64,000 nucleotides of DNA. Source: Trichormus_B sp936914905 (lineage in GTDB: Bacteria; Cyanobacteriota; Cyanobacteriia; Cyanobacteriales; Nostocaceae). The position numbers and the translations under genes were made by a program. Positions 8,364 to 17,547 of the stretch are shown here, piece after piece. The stretch's first letter is position 1, and the number at the start of each line of letters is the position of its first letter. The DNA lies in NCBI RefSeq assembly GCF_039871975.1, contig NZ_JBDPLL010000001.1, one strand, 5' to 3'. Below the pieces are notes generated by a model. It made no database searches and was not told where the DNA came from. It saw only the letters and a program-made list of their open reading frames with translations.

Positions 8364-9602
8364 AGTTAAAGCGTATTCCTCTCACCTTACAAATCATCAT
8401 TACCTTAGTCTTGGTAATCATCTTAGGTATGGCTTTAGGCGCAGGAAAACCTAGCCCCAGCAATGCCACCTTAATTACTAGCAATTCCCGCTGAATTAGT
8501 GTTAAAAGCACTCCGCGCCTTAGCTACACCTTTAATTCTAGTAGCAGTGCTGCACAGCTTCATGACTACCAATCTTCCCGGTACAGCCGGTAGACGGTTA
8601 TTAGTGCTGCTTTTAACTAACACCACACTAAGTATTGTTGTGGGACTCTTAGTAGCCAACATTTTACTTCCAGGTACTTGAGGAACTTTAGTAGCCCCAG
8701 GTAGGACAGAAATCACTCCTCAAAGTTTCAACCTTGGGGATTATTTAAAGATGCCGTACCAGAGGCCATCCTCAAACCCATGGTTGATAATAATGTCATC
8801 CAAGTCATCGTTATCGCCCTCAGCTTTGCTATAGTTTTACGAGCATTAAAATCAGAACAAATCAATGCTCGAAAGACAGCATACCAACCAATTAAAGATG
8901 TAATTGCCATATTATTTGAAGCAATTATTCGTATCCTCAACTAGGTAATTGCCTTACTACCTATAGCAGTATTTAGTATAGTCGGCAAAATTATTGCCGC
9001 AAGAGGCTTTGTACCATTTCAATCCTTAGCAGCCTTCATCTTAGCAGTGTTGGTAGCCTTATTTTTACAAGCTTGTTATTACCTCACCAGAGTGAAACTT
9101 GGTTGTTGGGTAAACCTGGTGAAATTCTTAGCTGGTGGTGCTAATGCGTATTTAACAGCCTTTTCCACCTCTTCTTCAAGAATAGGAATGCCCATCACTT
9201 TTGAAATTTCACAAACAAAAATTGGGTTAAGAGAATCTTCTGTATCTTTAGGCGCATTAGTCAGCGCAAATTCCAACAATGATAGCACAGCCCTTTATGA
9301 AGCTATGTATGCATTGTATATTTCCCAAGTCATTGGGCAACATCTGAGTTTAGGACAGCAATTAGTTGTCGTTCTCACATCCATATTTTGCCTCAGTGGG
9401 TGCAGCAGTTATTCTCAATGCTAGACTAGTAACGATAACCTTGGTTTTCACTTCCGTAGGCTTACCGACACAGTATATAGCTTTATTTGTGACAGTAGAC
9501 TGGTTTTTAGATCGTTGTCGCACGGCAATAAATGTCATAGGAGATATGACTGTCAGTGCTTTACTAGATCGGAAAAAGCCCCGTTCTATAGACGAGGTGT
9601 AA
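8364..9602 (+). pseudogene. Dicarboxylate/amino acid:cation symporter (DAACS family), broken
   Basis: Three frames must be joined to read one transporter. Pieces are TLQIIITLVLVIILGMALGA (8370s), ALKALRALATPLILVAVLHS (about 8500), DAVPEAILKPMVDNNVIQVI (about 8750), FSTSSSRIGMPITFE (about 9160) and VDWFLDRCRTAINVIGDMTV (about 9500). The STSSS hairpin and the DRxRTxxNVxGD signature of the Na+/dicarboxylate or glutamate symporters are recognisable. At least two in-frame stops (near 8680 and 8943) and several frameshifts disrupt it, and no good start codon remains. It once mediated cation-driven uptake of organic or amino acids. Confidence 0.88.
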
Positions 9603-9639
9603 TCAGTTATCAATTGCCAGTTACCCAATGCCCAATTTT

Positions 9640-9819
9640 TTAAGACTGGTGATGTCCTTTAGCATCGTAATGTTTAAGCAAGCACCGTTCTAAAAGTTGG
9701 ATTCGCCAAAGTAAGGCAAAGCGGTGAGGATTCCATATCAATTTAGTTTTAGAACTAAATAAGGGTTGGTTCAAATAATGCCAAAGAGGGAATTTAATTT
9801 TTGTGTTTTTAGAAGCCAT
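9640..9819 (-). CDS. Small basic protein, 59 aa (conserved-looking, function unknown)
   Basis: An open frame starts at ATG 9817-9819 and ends at TAA 9640-9642. It encodes a Lys/His/Trp/Leu-rich protein starting MASKNTKIKFPLWHYLNQPL, with LIWNPHRFALLWRIQLLERC in the middle and ending KGHHQS. The amphipathic, Trp-rich sequence without low-complexity runs, in a region where other frames are full of stops, suggests a real small gene. No membrane segment or known motif is seen. There is no good Shine-Dalgarno sequence. Function unknown. Confidence 0.45.
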   Translation of the reverse strand: MASKNTKIKFPLWHYLNQPLFSSKTKLIWNPHRFALLWRIQLLERCLLKHYDAKGHHQS

Positions 9820-9956
9820 AGGAGGAACAAGATTTAATAAAATTGCTTCAGTAGTAGTTGTGATTTTATTGAATAATTAAATTTCAACTACTAAATACCT
9901 TTTACATACAAGATTAAACTAATATTTTTTGATTGTCTTGGTGGAAATCGCAGAAG

Positions 9957-10580
9957 TTAAGAAAGTTTAACTTCTGCATTCTTCAAAAAAGTTTGACTAA
10001 ATCCTGGATTTGTTGCCGGTCCGAAATTTGGTAGGGGGGAAGACTGAAAAGAAAGTTTTGATAAGCAAGCCATGGACATTTGTCTAGCCACTTCATTAAT
10101 AGGTACACAACTAATACTTGTCCCCAACTCAGGAACAGCGACTATATTAACTTGTTTTTGTAAACAATTATAGTAGGATTTATTATGTTGACGAATTGCC
10201 AACGGAGTTGACCACATACCTTAATACACATGATCTTTACCAGCCATAAATATGGGCATTCTGAGAGTGGGAGTATGAGGGATAAAAGGATGTAAGGAGT
10301 GATTTATTTCTACAAAGAATTAAGGATGAACCTATAGGTTGATATCCTAAATACTCTTCTTGAATGCCTTTTTATAAAAATTGTTCTACATCTTCACCAG
10401 AAAATCCAAGAACTGCTGCATCAATATTATTGTTAGCAGACGACAAGCAACTAGAGGCGGTAACTACACAATCGAAAAAAGGCAAATATTTAAAAATGCC
10501 ATTAACTATTTCTACATTAGGTATGCCTTCAAAATAATCTGTAAAGGTTCTGCATAAAAAATTTTAGTATCTAGCAACAT
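9957..10580 (-). pseudogene. Macro-domain-like protein, broken
   Basis: Reading the reverse strand from ATG 10578-10580 through several frame changes gives IFYAEPLQ, YFEGIPNVEIVNGIFKYLPFF, VVTASSCLSSANNNIDAAVL, EEYLGYQPIGSS, HPFIPHTPTLRMPI and finally VNIVAVPELGTSISCVP. The order and motifs match macro-domain (ADP-ribose-binding) proteins, including the PGLGTG-like loop, here decayed to PELGTS. In-frame stops and frameshifts occur around 10215, 10320 and 10540. Only the last 86 codons stay open. The original protein would bind or hydrolyse ADP-ribose derivatives. Confidence 0.7.
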
Positions 10581-10821
10581 CAGTTTTAAGGGAATATTAT
10601 AATAACCCCAAGTTACACAGGAATCTGTGTTGAGGTTTTTAGTTTTGTAGTTTGATTTATTAATCAAGAAAATTAGTTAGATAGCAATAAATAACGGTAG
10701 AAATAGAATCAATATTTAATGTAATAAAACCTGTTATTTTGTTGTTAAAACCTCATTCATTTTAAGTGCAGAGACTAATTTTTCGAGTGCATGATAAATA
10801 AATATCTGGAAATAATAATTA

Positions 10822-11082
10822 TCAAGGTTCATTGCCAATAATTGGATAACTAAGTAATTCTAAACAATGCTCTAAATTATGGACAATCTTCTGCAAACTC
10901 GTAAATCATAGCATGGCTGAGGTAACTTTGAGGCTAAAGGTAGCAGGGAAAATTGCTTCTAATTCGTATATATCATCAATTGTATTTTGCATATTCAATA
11001 AACCCTTGTAGATGGTGTTCAGGTATTCTTGTGATTCCTCGACATAGTAACCTATGATGTTTTGAAATTGTTCTGGGTTCAT
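10822..11082 (-). pseudogene. Hpt domain remnant of a CheA-type/hybrid sensor kinase
   Basis: From ATG 11080-11082 the frame reads MNPEQFQNIIGYYVEESQEY, then LNTIYKGLLNMQNTIDD, and after some decay LQKIVHNLEHCLELL. This is the start of the histidine phosphotransfer domain of cyanobacterial CheA-like kinases (MNPEQxQ...YYLEESQEHLNTIEQGLLNLQ). The expected phospho-acceptor segment (AHSIKGGA) has become FSLKVTSA, an in-frame TGA follows, and the frame ends after about 86 codons. The rest of the kinase is gone. Nothing recognisable lies between 11083 and 11466. Confidence 0.6.
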
Positions 11083-11466
11083 AATTTTAATATGTCTTAG
11101 TTGAAAACCGATATTAAATCAGACTTATTAGGCATTTTTCACTAGTATTCTGATGGCGCAGGTGCTATTGTTTAGGAACATCTTCCGTATACAAACAACT
11201 AATTTGAAGTTTGATTGTTTTGATAACTAATGCTGAACAACTACAAGAGAGGATGCTTTTTTTCCAGAAAGAGACTCCTTAATGTTTGTTGTTTAATGTT
11301 TGTTGTATTTAGTTATACTACCCACTTCTAACTGGATTCCTATCTTTAGTTAACGCAAAAAACCGCTTTAAGTAGTGAAGCGGTTCTGAATCTATAAAGG
11401 GAATAGGGTTTAGGGTTTAGGGAGATGGAGAGAATATGGAGAGAATAATGTATTCCCTCCTGATTC

Positions 11467-11534
11467 CTGATAGCGTACCCTACGGGAAGCAAGCTAAAAT
11501 TAGTGTGCCGTAGGCATAGCGTGACGATAGCCAT
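11467..11534. repeat. Dispersed Nostoc-type repeat (GCGTA...GTGCCGTAGGCATAGC)
   Basis: The stretch contains GCGTACCCTACGGGAAGC and GTGCCGTAGGCATAGCGTGA. The second block recurs partly at 5437-5450, and the first has relatives at 46618-46636 and 46650-46672. It looks like the mosaic of short dispersed repeats found in Nostoc genomes and has no coding value. Confidence 0.55.
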
Positions 11535-11541
11535 ACTCCTT

Positions 11542-13254
11542 CTAATAATGTGTACCTGTCTTACGGTGGTTGATAGCTGTTATAGCATCGGGTTTGAGTA
11601 ATTTACCGTTATCTACGGTTGCATAGACTACCCAATGATCACCACATTCCAGACGTTGGCTAACAGAACATTCTAAATATGCTGAAGCGTCAGTGAGAAC
11701 TGTACAACCGTTGTCTGCGTCTAAAGTCTGGAAGTTAGCAAACCGGTCTTCTCCGGGGGTGAAATTTTTACGGAAATGTTTCATGTAGTCTACATGAACT
11801 CCTTCCGGGAGAATATTCAGGACAAATTTACCACCGGGATACATGAGGGATTCTACAGCTCTATCTTTGGCGATCGCCACCGTAATTCCTGGTGGGTTAA
11901 AAGTAGCTTGAGAAACCCAAGCACCTAACATCCCTGTGGAAACTTCTCCTTGTTTAGCACTGATCACACAGACAGAACCAACAATTCTTCCCACTGCTTG
12001 TTCTGTTGGGGTAGCTGCTTGTTGGGGTACACGAATTTTCCTAGCCTTTTTCAACCCCTGTGCAAAATCTGTACCAATTTCTTCACACATTTTCAGAGTC
12101 ACTTCATCAGGTTTAAACTTCACTTTCAAAGTGTCGAAGCCAAACCGATATCCAGCATCTCGCAGTTTACATTCAACTAAATCTAAAGCTTCTCCACTCC
12201 AACCATAGGAACCAAACACTCCAGCCAGTTTACTATTGTCACCAGTAGCTAAGACAATACCTAAAGCTGTGTGAATAGGTGTAGGTGCATGACCACCAAT
12301 AGTCGGAGTACCAATAATTAAAGCATCGGACTGTTCTACGGTATGACGAATTTCGTCAGGTGGTGCAAATTCGCAATTAATAGAATGAATAGCGACTCCT
12401 CCTTTAGTTAGTCCCAAGGCTATTGCCTGTGCTAAAATCGCCGTATTTCCATAAGCTGAAGCGTAAAGTAACGCTACAGATATTTCCCGATTCTTTTGAT
12501 AATGACTCCATTCACCATAAGCTTTAGTCAATTCAATTAACCCAGTGCGTACCAAAGGACCATGACCAACAGCATACATTCTCACCTGCAAATCAGAGAT
12601 CTTCTCCAAAGCAGCTTCTACATGAGTTGCATGGGGAGCCATCAAACAATTAAAATAGTAACGTTGGTCTTCCTTAAAGCTTTCCACGTTGTCATCAAAG
12701 ACTTCATCACCACAGATATGCACTCCAAATAATTTATCTGTGTAGAGAATTTGGGTCTGCTGGTCGTAGCTACAAAGTGCTTCTGGCCAACGGGGACTAG
12801 GAGTAGGTAAGAATTTTAAAACATGACCCTTACCCAAATCTAATGTTTCTTTACCACGCATGACCAAAACTTTGATATCTTGGTCTGGGAAAGATGCTCG
12901 CAAATTATTTGCACCAAGAAGAGAACAAACAAAAGTAATTTGTGGTGCAAGTTCTAAAAGTGCTTTTAAAGTTGGTATCCGATTGGGGCTAAAATGACCC
13001 ATAATCACATAATCCAACTTGCGGAAGTTGACCGTATTCTGCAAAGCTTCTAGATAAATAGTGGTGAAGCTTTCTCCCGGAGGATCAATCAATGCAATTT
13101 TATCGGCTTCTATTAAATAGCAATTAGAGGTAGTACCTCTTTCTAGTGCATATTCAATTTCAAACCGGAGACGTGACCAACTTCTCGCTCTGAAAACCTT
13201 TGTATTTGTAGCAATAGGTAGAACTTGTACGTCGCGTGGTTTGGAATCGCTCAT
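11542..13254 (-). CDS. flv1: Diflavin flavodiiron protein, Flv1 type
   Basis: Flv1 pairs with Flv3 to reduce O2 to water with electrons from the photosynthetic chain. Domains in order are an N-terminal metallo-beta-lactamase-like core (about 1-260), flavodoxin-like (about 260-400, starting SVALLYASAYGNTA) and C-terminal flavin-reductase-like (about 430-570). The diiron ligands are not canonical: the HxExDH position reads HFSPNR, and the HWPDT position reads RWPEA, as known for Flv1 proteins. ATG 13254 gives 570 aa, close to the 572 aa of its neighbour. The open frame extends to 13395 but the extra 47 residues do not look conserved. It lies 231 bases downstream of flv3, same strand, probably in one unit. 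Confidence 0.88.
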   Translation of the reverse strand: MSDSKPRDVQVLPIATNTKVFRARSWSRLRFEIEYALERGTTSNCYLIEADKIALIDPPGESFTTIYLEALQNTVNFRKLDYVIMGHFSPNRIPTLKALLELAPQITFVCSLLGANNLRASFPDQDIKVLVMRGKETLDLGKGHVLKFLPTPSPRWPEALCSYDQQTQILYTDKLFGVHICGDEVFDDNVESFKEDQRYYFNCLMAPHATHVEAALEKISDLQVRMYAVGHGPLVRTGLIELTKAYGEWSHYQKNREISVALLYASAYGNTAILAQAIALGLTKGGVAIHSINCEFAPPDEIRHTVEQSDALIIGTPTIGGHAPTPIHTALGIVLATGDNSKLAGVFGSYGWSGEALDLVECKLRDAGYRFGFDTLKVKFKPDEVTLKMCEEIGTDFAQGLKKARKIRVPQQAATPTEQAVGRIVGSVCVISAKQGEVSTGMLGAWVSQATFNPPGITVAIAKDRAVESLMYPGGKFVLNILPEGVHVDYMKHFRKNFTPGEDRFANFQTLDADNGCTVLTDASAYLECSVSQRLECGDHWVVYATVDNGKLLKPDAITAINHRKTGTHY

Positions 13255-13485
13255 AGATTTTTTAGATGTTTGTTGTGGGAAAAAAACTTGATAAAACCAA
13301 TTTTTAGCCGATCTAAAAGCCTTAGAAAAAGAATGTGGAAGTTCCATATAAATTATGAAATAATCGCCGTGAAATATCTGTGCATTGCAATTCAAAATTA
13401 AAAAATTGGTAATGGGGAATTAGTAATTTGGTAATCGGGAGAATTATCTATCACCTATCCCCTATTCCCAGTCCCCAGTCGCCAA

Positions 13486-15204
13486 TTAGTAGTAGTTCCC
13501 TACTTTGCGATGACGTACTGCTGTAACTCCGTCAGGTTTAGAAACTCGTCCATTTTCAACTATGCAGTATAAAATCCAGTGGTCACTACATTCCATGCTT
13601 GTGACAACTTCACATTCCATGTATGCAAGTGCATCTGTCAAAATTGGTGAACCGTTTTTGGCGGTTTGGGTTTTTACTCCGGCAAATCTATCTGCACCAG
13701 GATGTAAACGCTTGAGGAAGTGCTTTTTCAGGTCTTGATAATTTCCTTCTTCCAGAACGTTGAGAACAAAGTGATCGCCTATTTGCAGTAAGCTATCAAT
13801 AGCCCGATCTTTAGCTACAGCCATGGTGAATCCTAACGGCTGTAAACTAGCTTGTGTCACCCAGGAAGCTATCATTGCACCACTAATATCACCTTTTTTG
13901 GTGGTAACAATGTACAATCCACTACTAATCCGACCCAACGCTTTTTCCATATTCACGTCTAGGGATTTGATTTGTTTGATGTTGCGTTCCCGCATCACCA
14001 ATTGTCCCAAATCTGTACCTGCTTCTCCACAAATTTGGTACGTAAAGACACCAGGAACTTCTTTAATGCGAATTGGTGGAAATGCTTCTTTAATTCCCAA
14101 GTCAATAAACTTACGACGTAAGGTATCAATGGGTTCATCATCGCCACCGTAACATTCAAATAGTCCCACTACTTGCTTATTTTTGGCGACTGATAGCAAT
14201 GAACTGATACCAGATTGAGCAGAAATCGAACTAGTTGGAGGCATTCCAATCACAAGACCTGATGCTCTACCTGCTAGTTCTTGAATTTCTTGAGGTTCTG
14301 CGGTGTTAAGATCAATTACTTCTACTCCCACACCAGCTTTTTGGATACCTTCAGAAATTGCCATAGCCAAGCGATCGCTATAACCGTATTCTGAAACATA
14401 GAATAAACCAACAGTAGTTTCTACTGTGGCTTGTCTTTGGCTCCAGCTTTGGTAACACTCTGTCAGAATATCTAAGTGATGGTGTAGTAATGGTCCGTGT
14501 CCGTTGGCAATAATGTTAATTTTGCCTAAATCACCCATTCTCTTCATTGCATTCAATAGAGAACGAGCATTTGGACTCATTAAGCAATCGTAGTAAAATC
14601 TGAAGTCGGCTTCTATAGCCTCTAAATCTTCGTCAAAGGTGCGATTATCACAAAAATGCATTCCAAAAGCATCGCAAGTGTAGATGATTTGGGTTTTGCG
14701 GTCAAAGCTGAAAATGGTATCAGGCCAGTGTAAATTTGGCGCACTGACGAATTCTATTTCATGTCCTTTACCAATATTAATGCGATCGCCACTTTTAACA
14801 ATTCGCTTGGAAAAAGGATCATGTACCAAACCTTCCAAAAATTGCAGTGCTACTTTGGAAGCTAAAACAGTCGCTCTTGGTGCTAACTGTAATACATCTT
14901 CTACCAAGCCACTATGATCTGGTTCTGTATGACTGACAATGATATAATCAATAGTCTTCGGGTTAACCAAACTTTTGAGTGTATCTAAATACAATTGACG
15001 AAACTTCTGGTGAGAAGTATCAATCAAAACAGTTTGTTCACCTCTAATTAAATATGAATTATAGGTTGTGCCATTTTGCAGTCCAAATTCAATATCAAAA
15101 CGATCCCGATCCCAATCAAGAGAGCGAATCGCCGTGGTGTTAGGGGCAATTTCAATAGTTTGTATAGTTAACCGAGGCTCAACTTTCTCTGAGATCGCTA
15201 CCAT
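13486..15204 (-). CDS. flv3: Diflavin flavodiiron protein, Flv3 type
   Basis: This 572-aa, three-domain flavodiiron protein has canonical iron ligands: H92, E94, D96 and H97 in HTEPDHSG, H159 in HWPDT, D178 in CDAFG and H236 in NGHGP. A flavodoxin-like domain starts near residue 263 (VGLFYVSEYGYSDRLA), and the flavin-reductase-like domain occupies about 425-572. It forms the O2-reducing heterodimer with Flv1. The direct order flv3 then flv1 resembles the adjacent heterocyst-specific pair of Anabaena (Flv3B/Flv1B), whereas the vegetative-cell genes there are separated. Assignment to the B type is an inference from gene order. A GTA-N8-TAC box lies about 100 bases upstream. Confidence 0.92.
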   Translation of the reverse strand: MVAISEKVEPRLTIQTIEIAPNTTAIRSLDWDRDRFDIEFGLQNGTTYNSYLIRGEQTVLIDTSHQKFRQLYLDTLKSLVNPKTIDYIIVSHTEPDHSGLVEDVLQLAPRATVLASKVALQFLEGLVHDPFSKRIVKSGDRINIGKGHEIEFVSAPNLHWPDTIFSFDRKTQIIYTCDAFGMHFCDNRTFDEDLEAIEADFRFYYDCLMSPNARSLLNAMKRMGDLGKINIIANGHGPLLHHHLDILTECYQSWSQRQATVETTVGLFYVSEYGYSDRLAMAISEGIQKAGVGVEVIDLNTAEPQEIQELAGRASGLVIGMPPTSSISAQSGISSLLSVAKNKQVVGLFECYGGDDEPIDTLRRKFIDLGIKEAFPPIRIKEVPGVFTYQICGEAGTDLGQLVMRERNIKQIKSLDVNMEKALGRISSGLYIVTTKKGDISGAMIASWVTQASLQPLGFTMAVAKDRAIDSLLQIGDHFVLNVLEEGNYQDLKKHFLKRLHPGADRFAGVKTQTAKNGSPILTDALAYMECEVVTSMECSDHWILYCIVENGRVSKPDGVTAVRHRKVGNYY

Positions 15205-15305
15205 AATTCGTCTCCGAGTGCAAATAATATTCTCTTCTCAACCCATTTTCTTACTAAATTCTTTTTAAAGTTGTAATGAATAATATAGTTTGAGAAATTA
15301 ACTCT

Positions 15306-15319
15306 GTATCAATTACTAC
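15306..15319 (-). promoter_or_regulatory. Candidate NtcA box upstream of flv3
   Basis: An exact GTA-N8-TAC palindrome is followed, in the direction of flv3, by 20 bases and TATTAT (TAN3T form) near 15281-15286. The usual class II NtcA spacing is 22-23 bases, so the fit is near but not perfect. NtcA control would suit a heterocyst flv3. Exact boxes are expected about 16 times by chance in this window, so support is modest. Confidence 0.35.
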
Positions 15320-15413
15320 TATACTGACTCCTTCCAAAACACTTTTTCAGCAAGCTCTACTTGAGTTATTGACTGGTGTAGGTCCGCTAACTAATTCTAA
15401 GGTACCCTGAAAA

Positions 15414-17090
15414 CTAAGAAAAATTCACGCTGCAAGTATTAACTAAACTTGCGTCTAATTTTAAACCAAATTCTTCTTCAAACACTCCTTTCTTATAATC
15501 TAAACTCCACAGTTCTAAAGCGCAATCATCACCTAAAATACTGGGGAATAACAACATTTTTAATTCATGTTTATGGGGAATATATTCACACTGTACTTGA
15601 GAGATAGCACCGATTTGTCTTCTATCTAGAGCTACTGATAGTCTTAAAATTGCACTCAGTTGAGAAACTATGAGCCGATGTTCTTTATGCAACAAATTAC
15701 GGTAGTTATCGTGTTTTTTCTTAGGAGGTGATTTGCGGTGATAACGGGCTAAATTAGCTATGATTTCTATTTCAGTTTCGTTATAACCAAGTAATTCACC
15801 ATTTCTAATCAAATAGTATGAATGCTTGTGGTGTGAAGAATGGCTGATGTAGTGACCACAATTGTGTAAAATGGCAGCAGCCCACAGCAATTGTCTTTCT
15901 TGTTGACCCCAATTATGTAGTTGACCTTGCGTTTGATCAAATAAACTCAATGCAAATTTAGCTATGTGATCGCGATGCTCGCCACAAGCATCGCTATGTT
16001 CTAAGTTAACATAGTATTTCTTAGCAATTTTTAGAACATTACGTTCTCTGATCGAACTTTGATAGCGTAGTTTATTGTCAATAAAACCATGTGTCAGCAT
16101 CCAATCGACAATTACACCTTCTCGCAGAGATCGTTCACAGAGTGAAACTGAATCCACATCTAACAGGGTCATGGCTTCCTGTAATATCACTGCCCCTGCT
16201 AGTATCACTTCTGACCGCTTTTCTGGCATTCCTGGAATTGCAGCCCTTTCTACATTGGTCATCCGTCGTAAGCGAGTTACCCAAGTCCGCAAGTCTTGAA
16301 GACTAAATTGATAACCGTTGAGAGTAGAAGGAACAACACCCATTTTTTCTTTAGCATTAATAGTTGCTAAGGTTTCAATGGTGCCTGATGTTCCCACTAA
16401 TTTGGGAGATTCACCAGGTTTGAGTTTAAAAAGTACATCTTCCACAGAACGTTCTAACATCCCTTTTGCATAAGCTTGCAAGTATTGAAACTCAGAAGAG
16501 CTGATTGGGTCGGTGTTAATTAACTCTCCAGTTAGTCGCACTGCACCTACTTTCGTGCTGGTAAGGCTGCGGGGGTCTTGAGAGTCACCTAAAATTAATT
16601 CTGTGGAACCACCACCAATGTCAATAATGATGTGTGGTTCGTGATTGAATTCCATCCCCGATAACACACCTAAATAGATGCGTCGGGCTTCTTCTTGACC
16701 AGAAATCAAGTCTACGCTTAAGCCTATTTCGCTTTCTATGTTCTGTAAAAAATCCTGCCCATTAGGGGCTTCGCGGACGGCGCTGGTTGCTACTGCAATA
16801 ATGCTTTCTGCTTCTAGGCTTTTAGCAAGTTTTTGGAAACGTCCCAAACAAGCGATCGCTTTTCTGATCACTTCTGGTTTGAGTTCTCCAGTTTCCAAGT
16901 TGCGATCGCCTAATCTGACCGTTTCTTTTTCTCTGGCGATCATCGTAAAAGCTGGTAGCGTCGGTTCAATTCTTACTATGACGATATGTAAGGAATTAGT
17001 ACCGATATCAATAGCTGCAATAATTGGGTTTTTTTGCTTGACTGGTTGAGTAGGTGTACTCCCCCAGTTAGCTGAAACTGGATTCAGCAT
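15414..17090 (-). CDS. ppx: Exopolyphosphatase / pppGpp phosphohydrolase (Ppx/GppA)
   Basis: This 558-aa ASKHA-fold phosphatase releases orthophosphate from inorganic polyphosphate. The N-terminal phosphate-binding loop reads AAIDIGTNSLHIVIV, and the second loop reads IIDIGGGSTELIL near residue 157. The C-terminal HD-like domain (about residue 330 onward) contains ILHNCGHYISHSSHHKHSYY. Length is in the family's long form. It is divergent from the prenyltransferase gene, with 430 bases between them that hold a repeat (17158-17241). The reading frame is intact. Confidence 0.92.
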   Translation of the reverse strand: MLNPVSANWGSTPTQPVKQKNPIIAAIDIGTNSLHIVIVRIEPTLPAFTMIAREKETVRLGDRNLETGELKPEVIRKAIACLGRFQKLAKSLEAESIIAVATSAVREAPNGQDFLQNIESEIGLSVDLISGQEEARRIYLGVLSGMEFNHEPHIIIDIGGGSTELILGDSQDPRSLTSTKVGAVRLTGELINTDPISSSEFQYLQAYAKGMLERSVEDVLFKLKPGESPKLVGTSGTIETLATINAKEKMGVVPSTLNGYQFSLQDLRTWVTRLRRMTNVERAAIPGMPEKRSEVILAGAVILQEAMTLLDVDSVSLCERSLREGVIVDWMLTHGFIDNKLRYQSSIRERNVLKIAKKYYVNLEHSDACGEHRDHIAKFALSLFDQTQGQLHNWGQQERQLLWAAAILHNCGHYISHSSHHKHSYYLIRNGELLGYNETEIEIIANLARYHRKSPPKKKHDNYRNLLHKEHRLIVSQLSAILRLSVALDRRQIGAISQVQCEYIPHKHELKMLLFPSILGDDCALELWSLDYKKGVFEEEFGLKLDASLVNTCSVNFS

Positions 17091-17157
17091 TTAGGTTTCT
17101 CTCTCTTAACAATGAATGGTACAAGGAGGTAGAAGGGGAGAAATCAAATCAATAATT

Positions 17158-17241
17158 ATAGCAGATTGCAGATCAATGAAGTACAGAATCTAAATTGAAA
17201 CCTAGACAGCAAGAGAGTTTTACTCCTGACTCCTGCTGTAT
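17158..17241. repeat. Small MITE-like repeat, copy 1
   Basis: The element is bounded by ATAGCAGATTGCAGATC and TCCTGCTGTAT, imperfect inverted ends. Its reverse complement matches 58326-58418 along most of its length (shared blocks include GATTCTGTAC and CTCTCTTGCT). It has no coding capacity. The rest of 17091-17520 is AT-rich with no other feature seen. Confidence 0.7.
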
Positions 17242-17547
17242 TAGTGTATCCGTTCAATCGGCACTTAATACTTGATATTGCACGTAATATCTGCAATTTA
17301 TAGATTGGTCAGGTTAATTATCTGGTGATATTACTCACATTTTAAGTCATGAATTTGTATCCAAAACTGTAACATTAGTTAATGTATAAGGACTATCAAA
17401 TAACAAACCCCAGGATACAAATGAAAGATGCTTAAAAAGAGTTTTTGCCTCACGCCATGTATTTTTCCAAAATTTGGATGCTCCCTGTATGTACAGTTAG
17501 CAAATAACGATATTCTATAGATGTTAAGATATGTGAATTCCTTAAAT

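Noticed and set aside
8499..8681. Short hydrophobic ORF as a small membrane protein
   Set aside because: It is an internal piece of the broken DAACS symporter.
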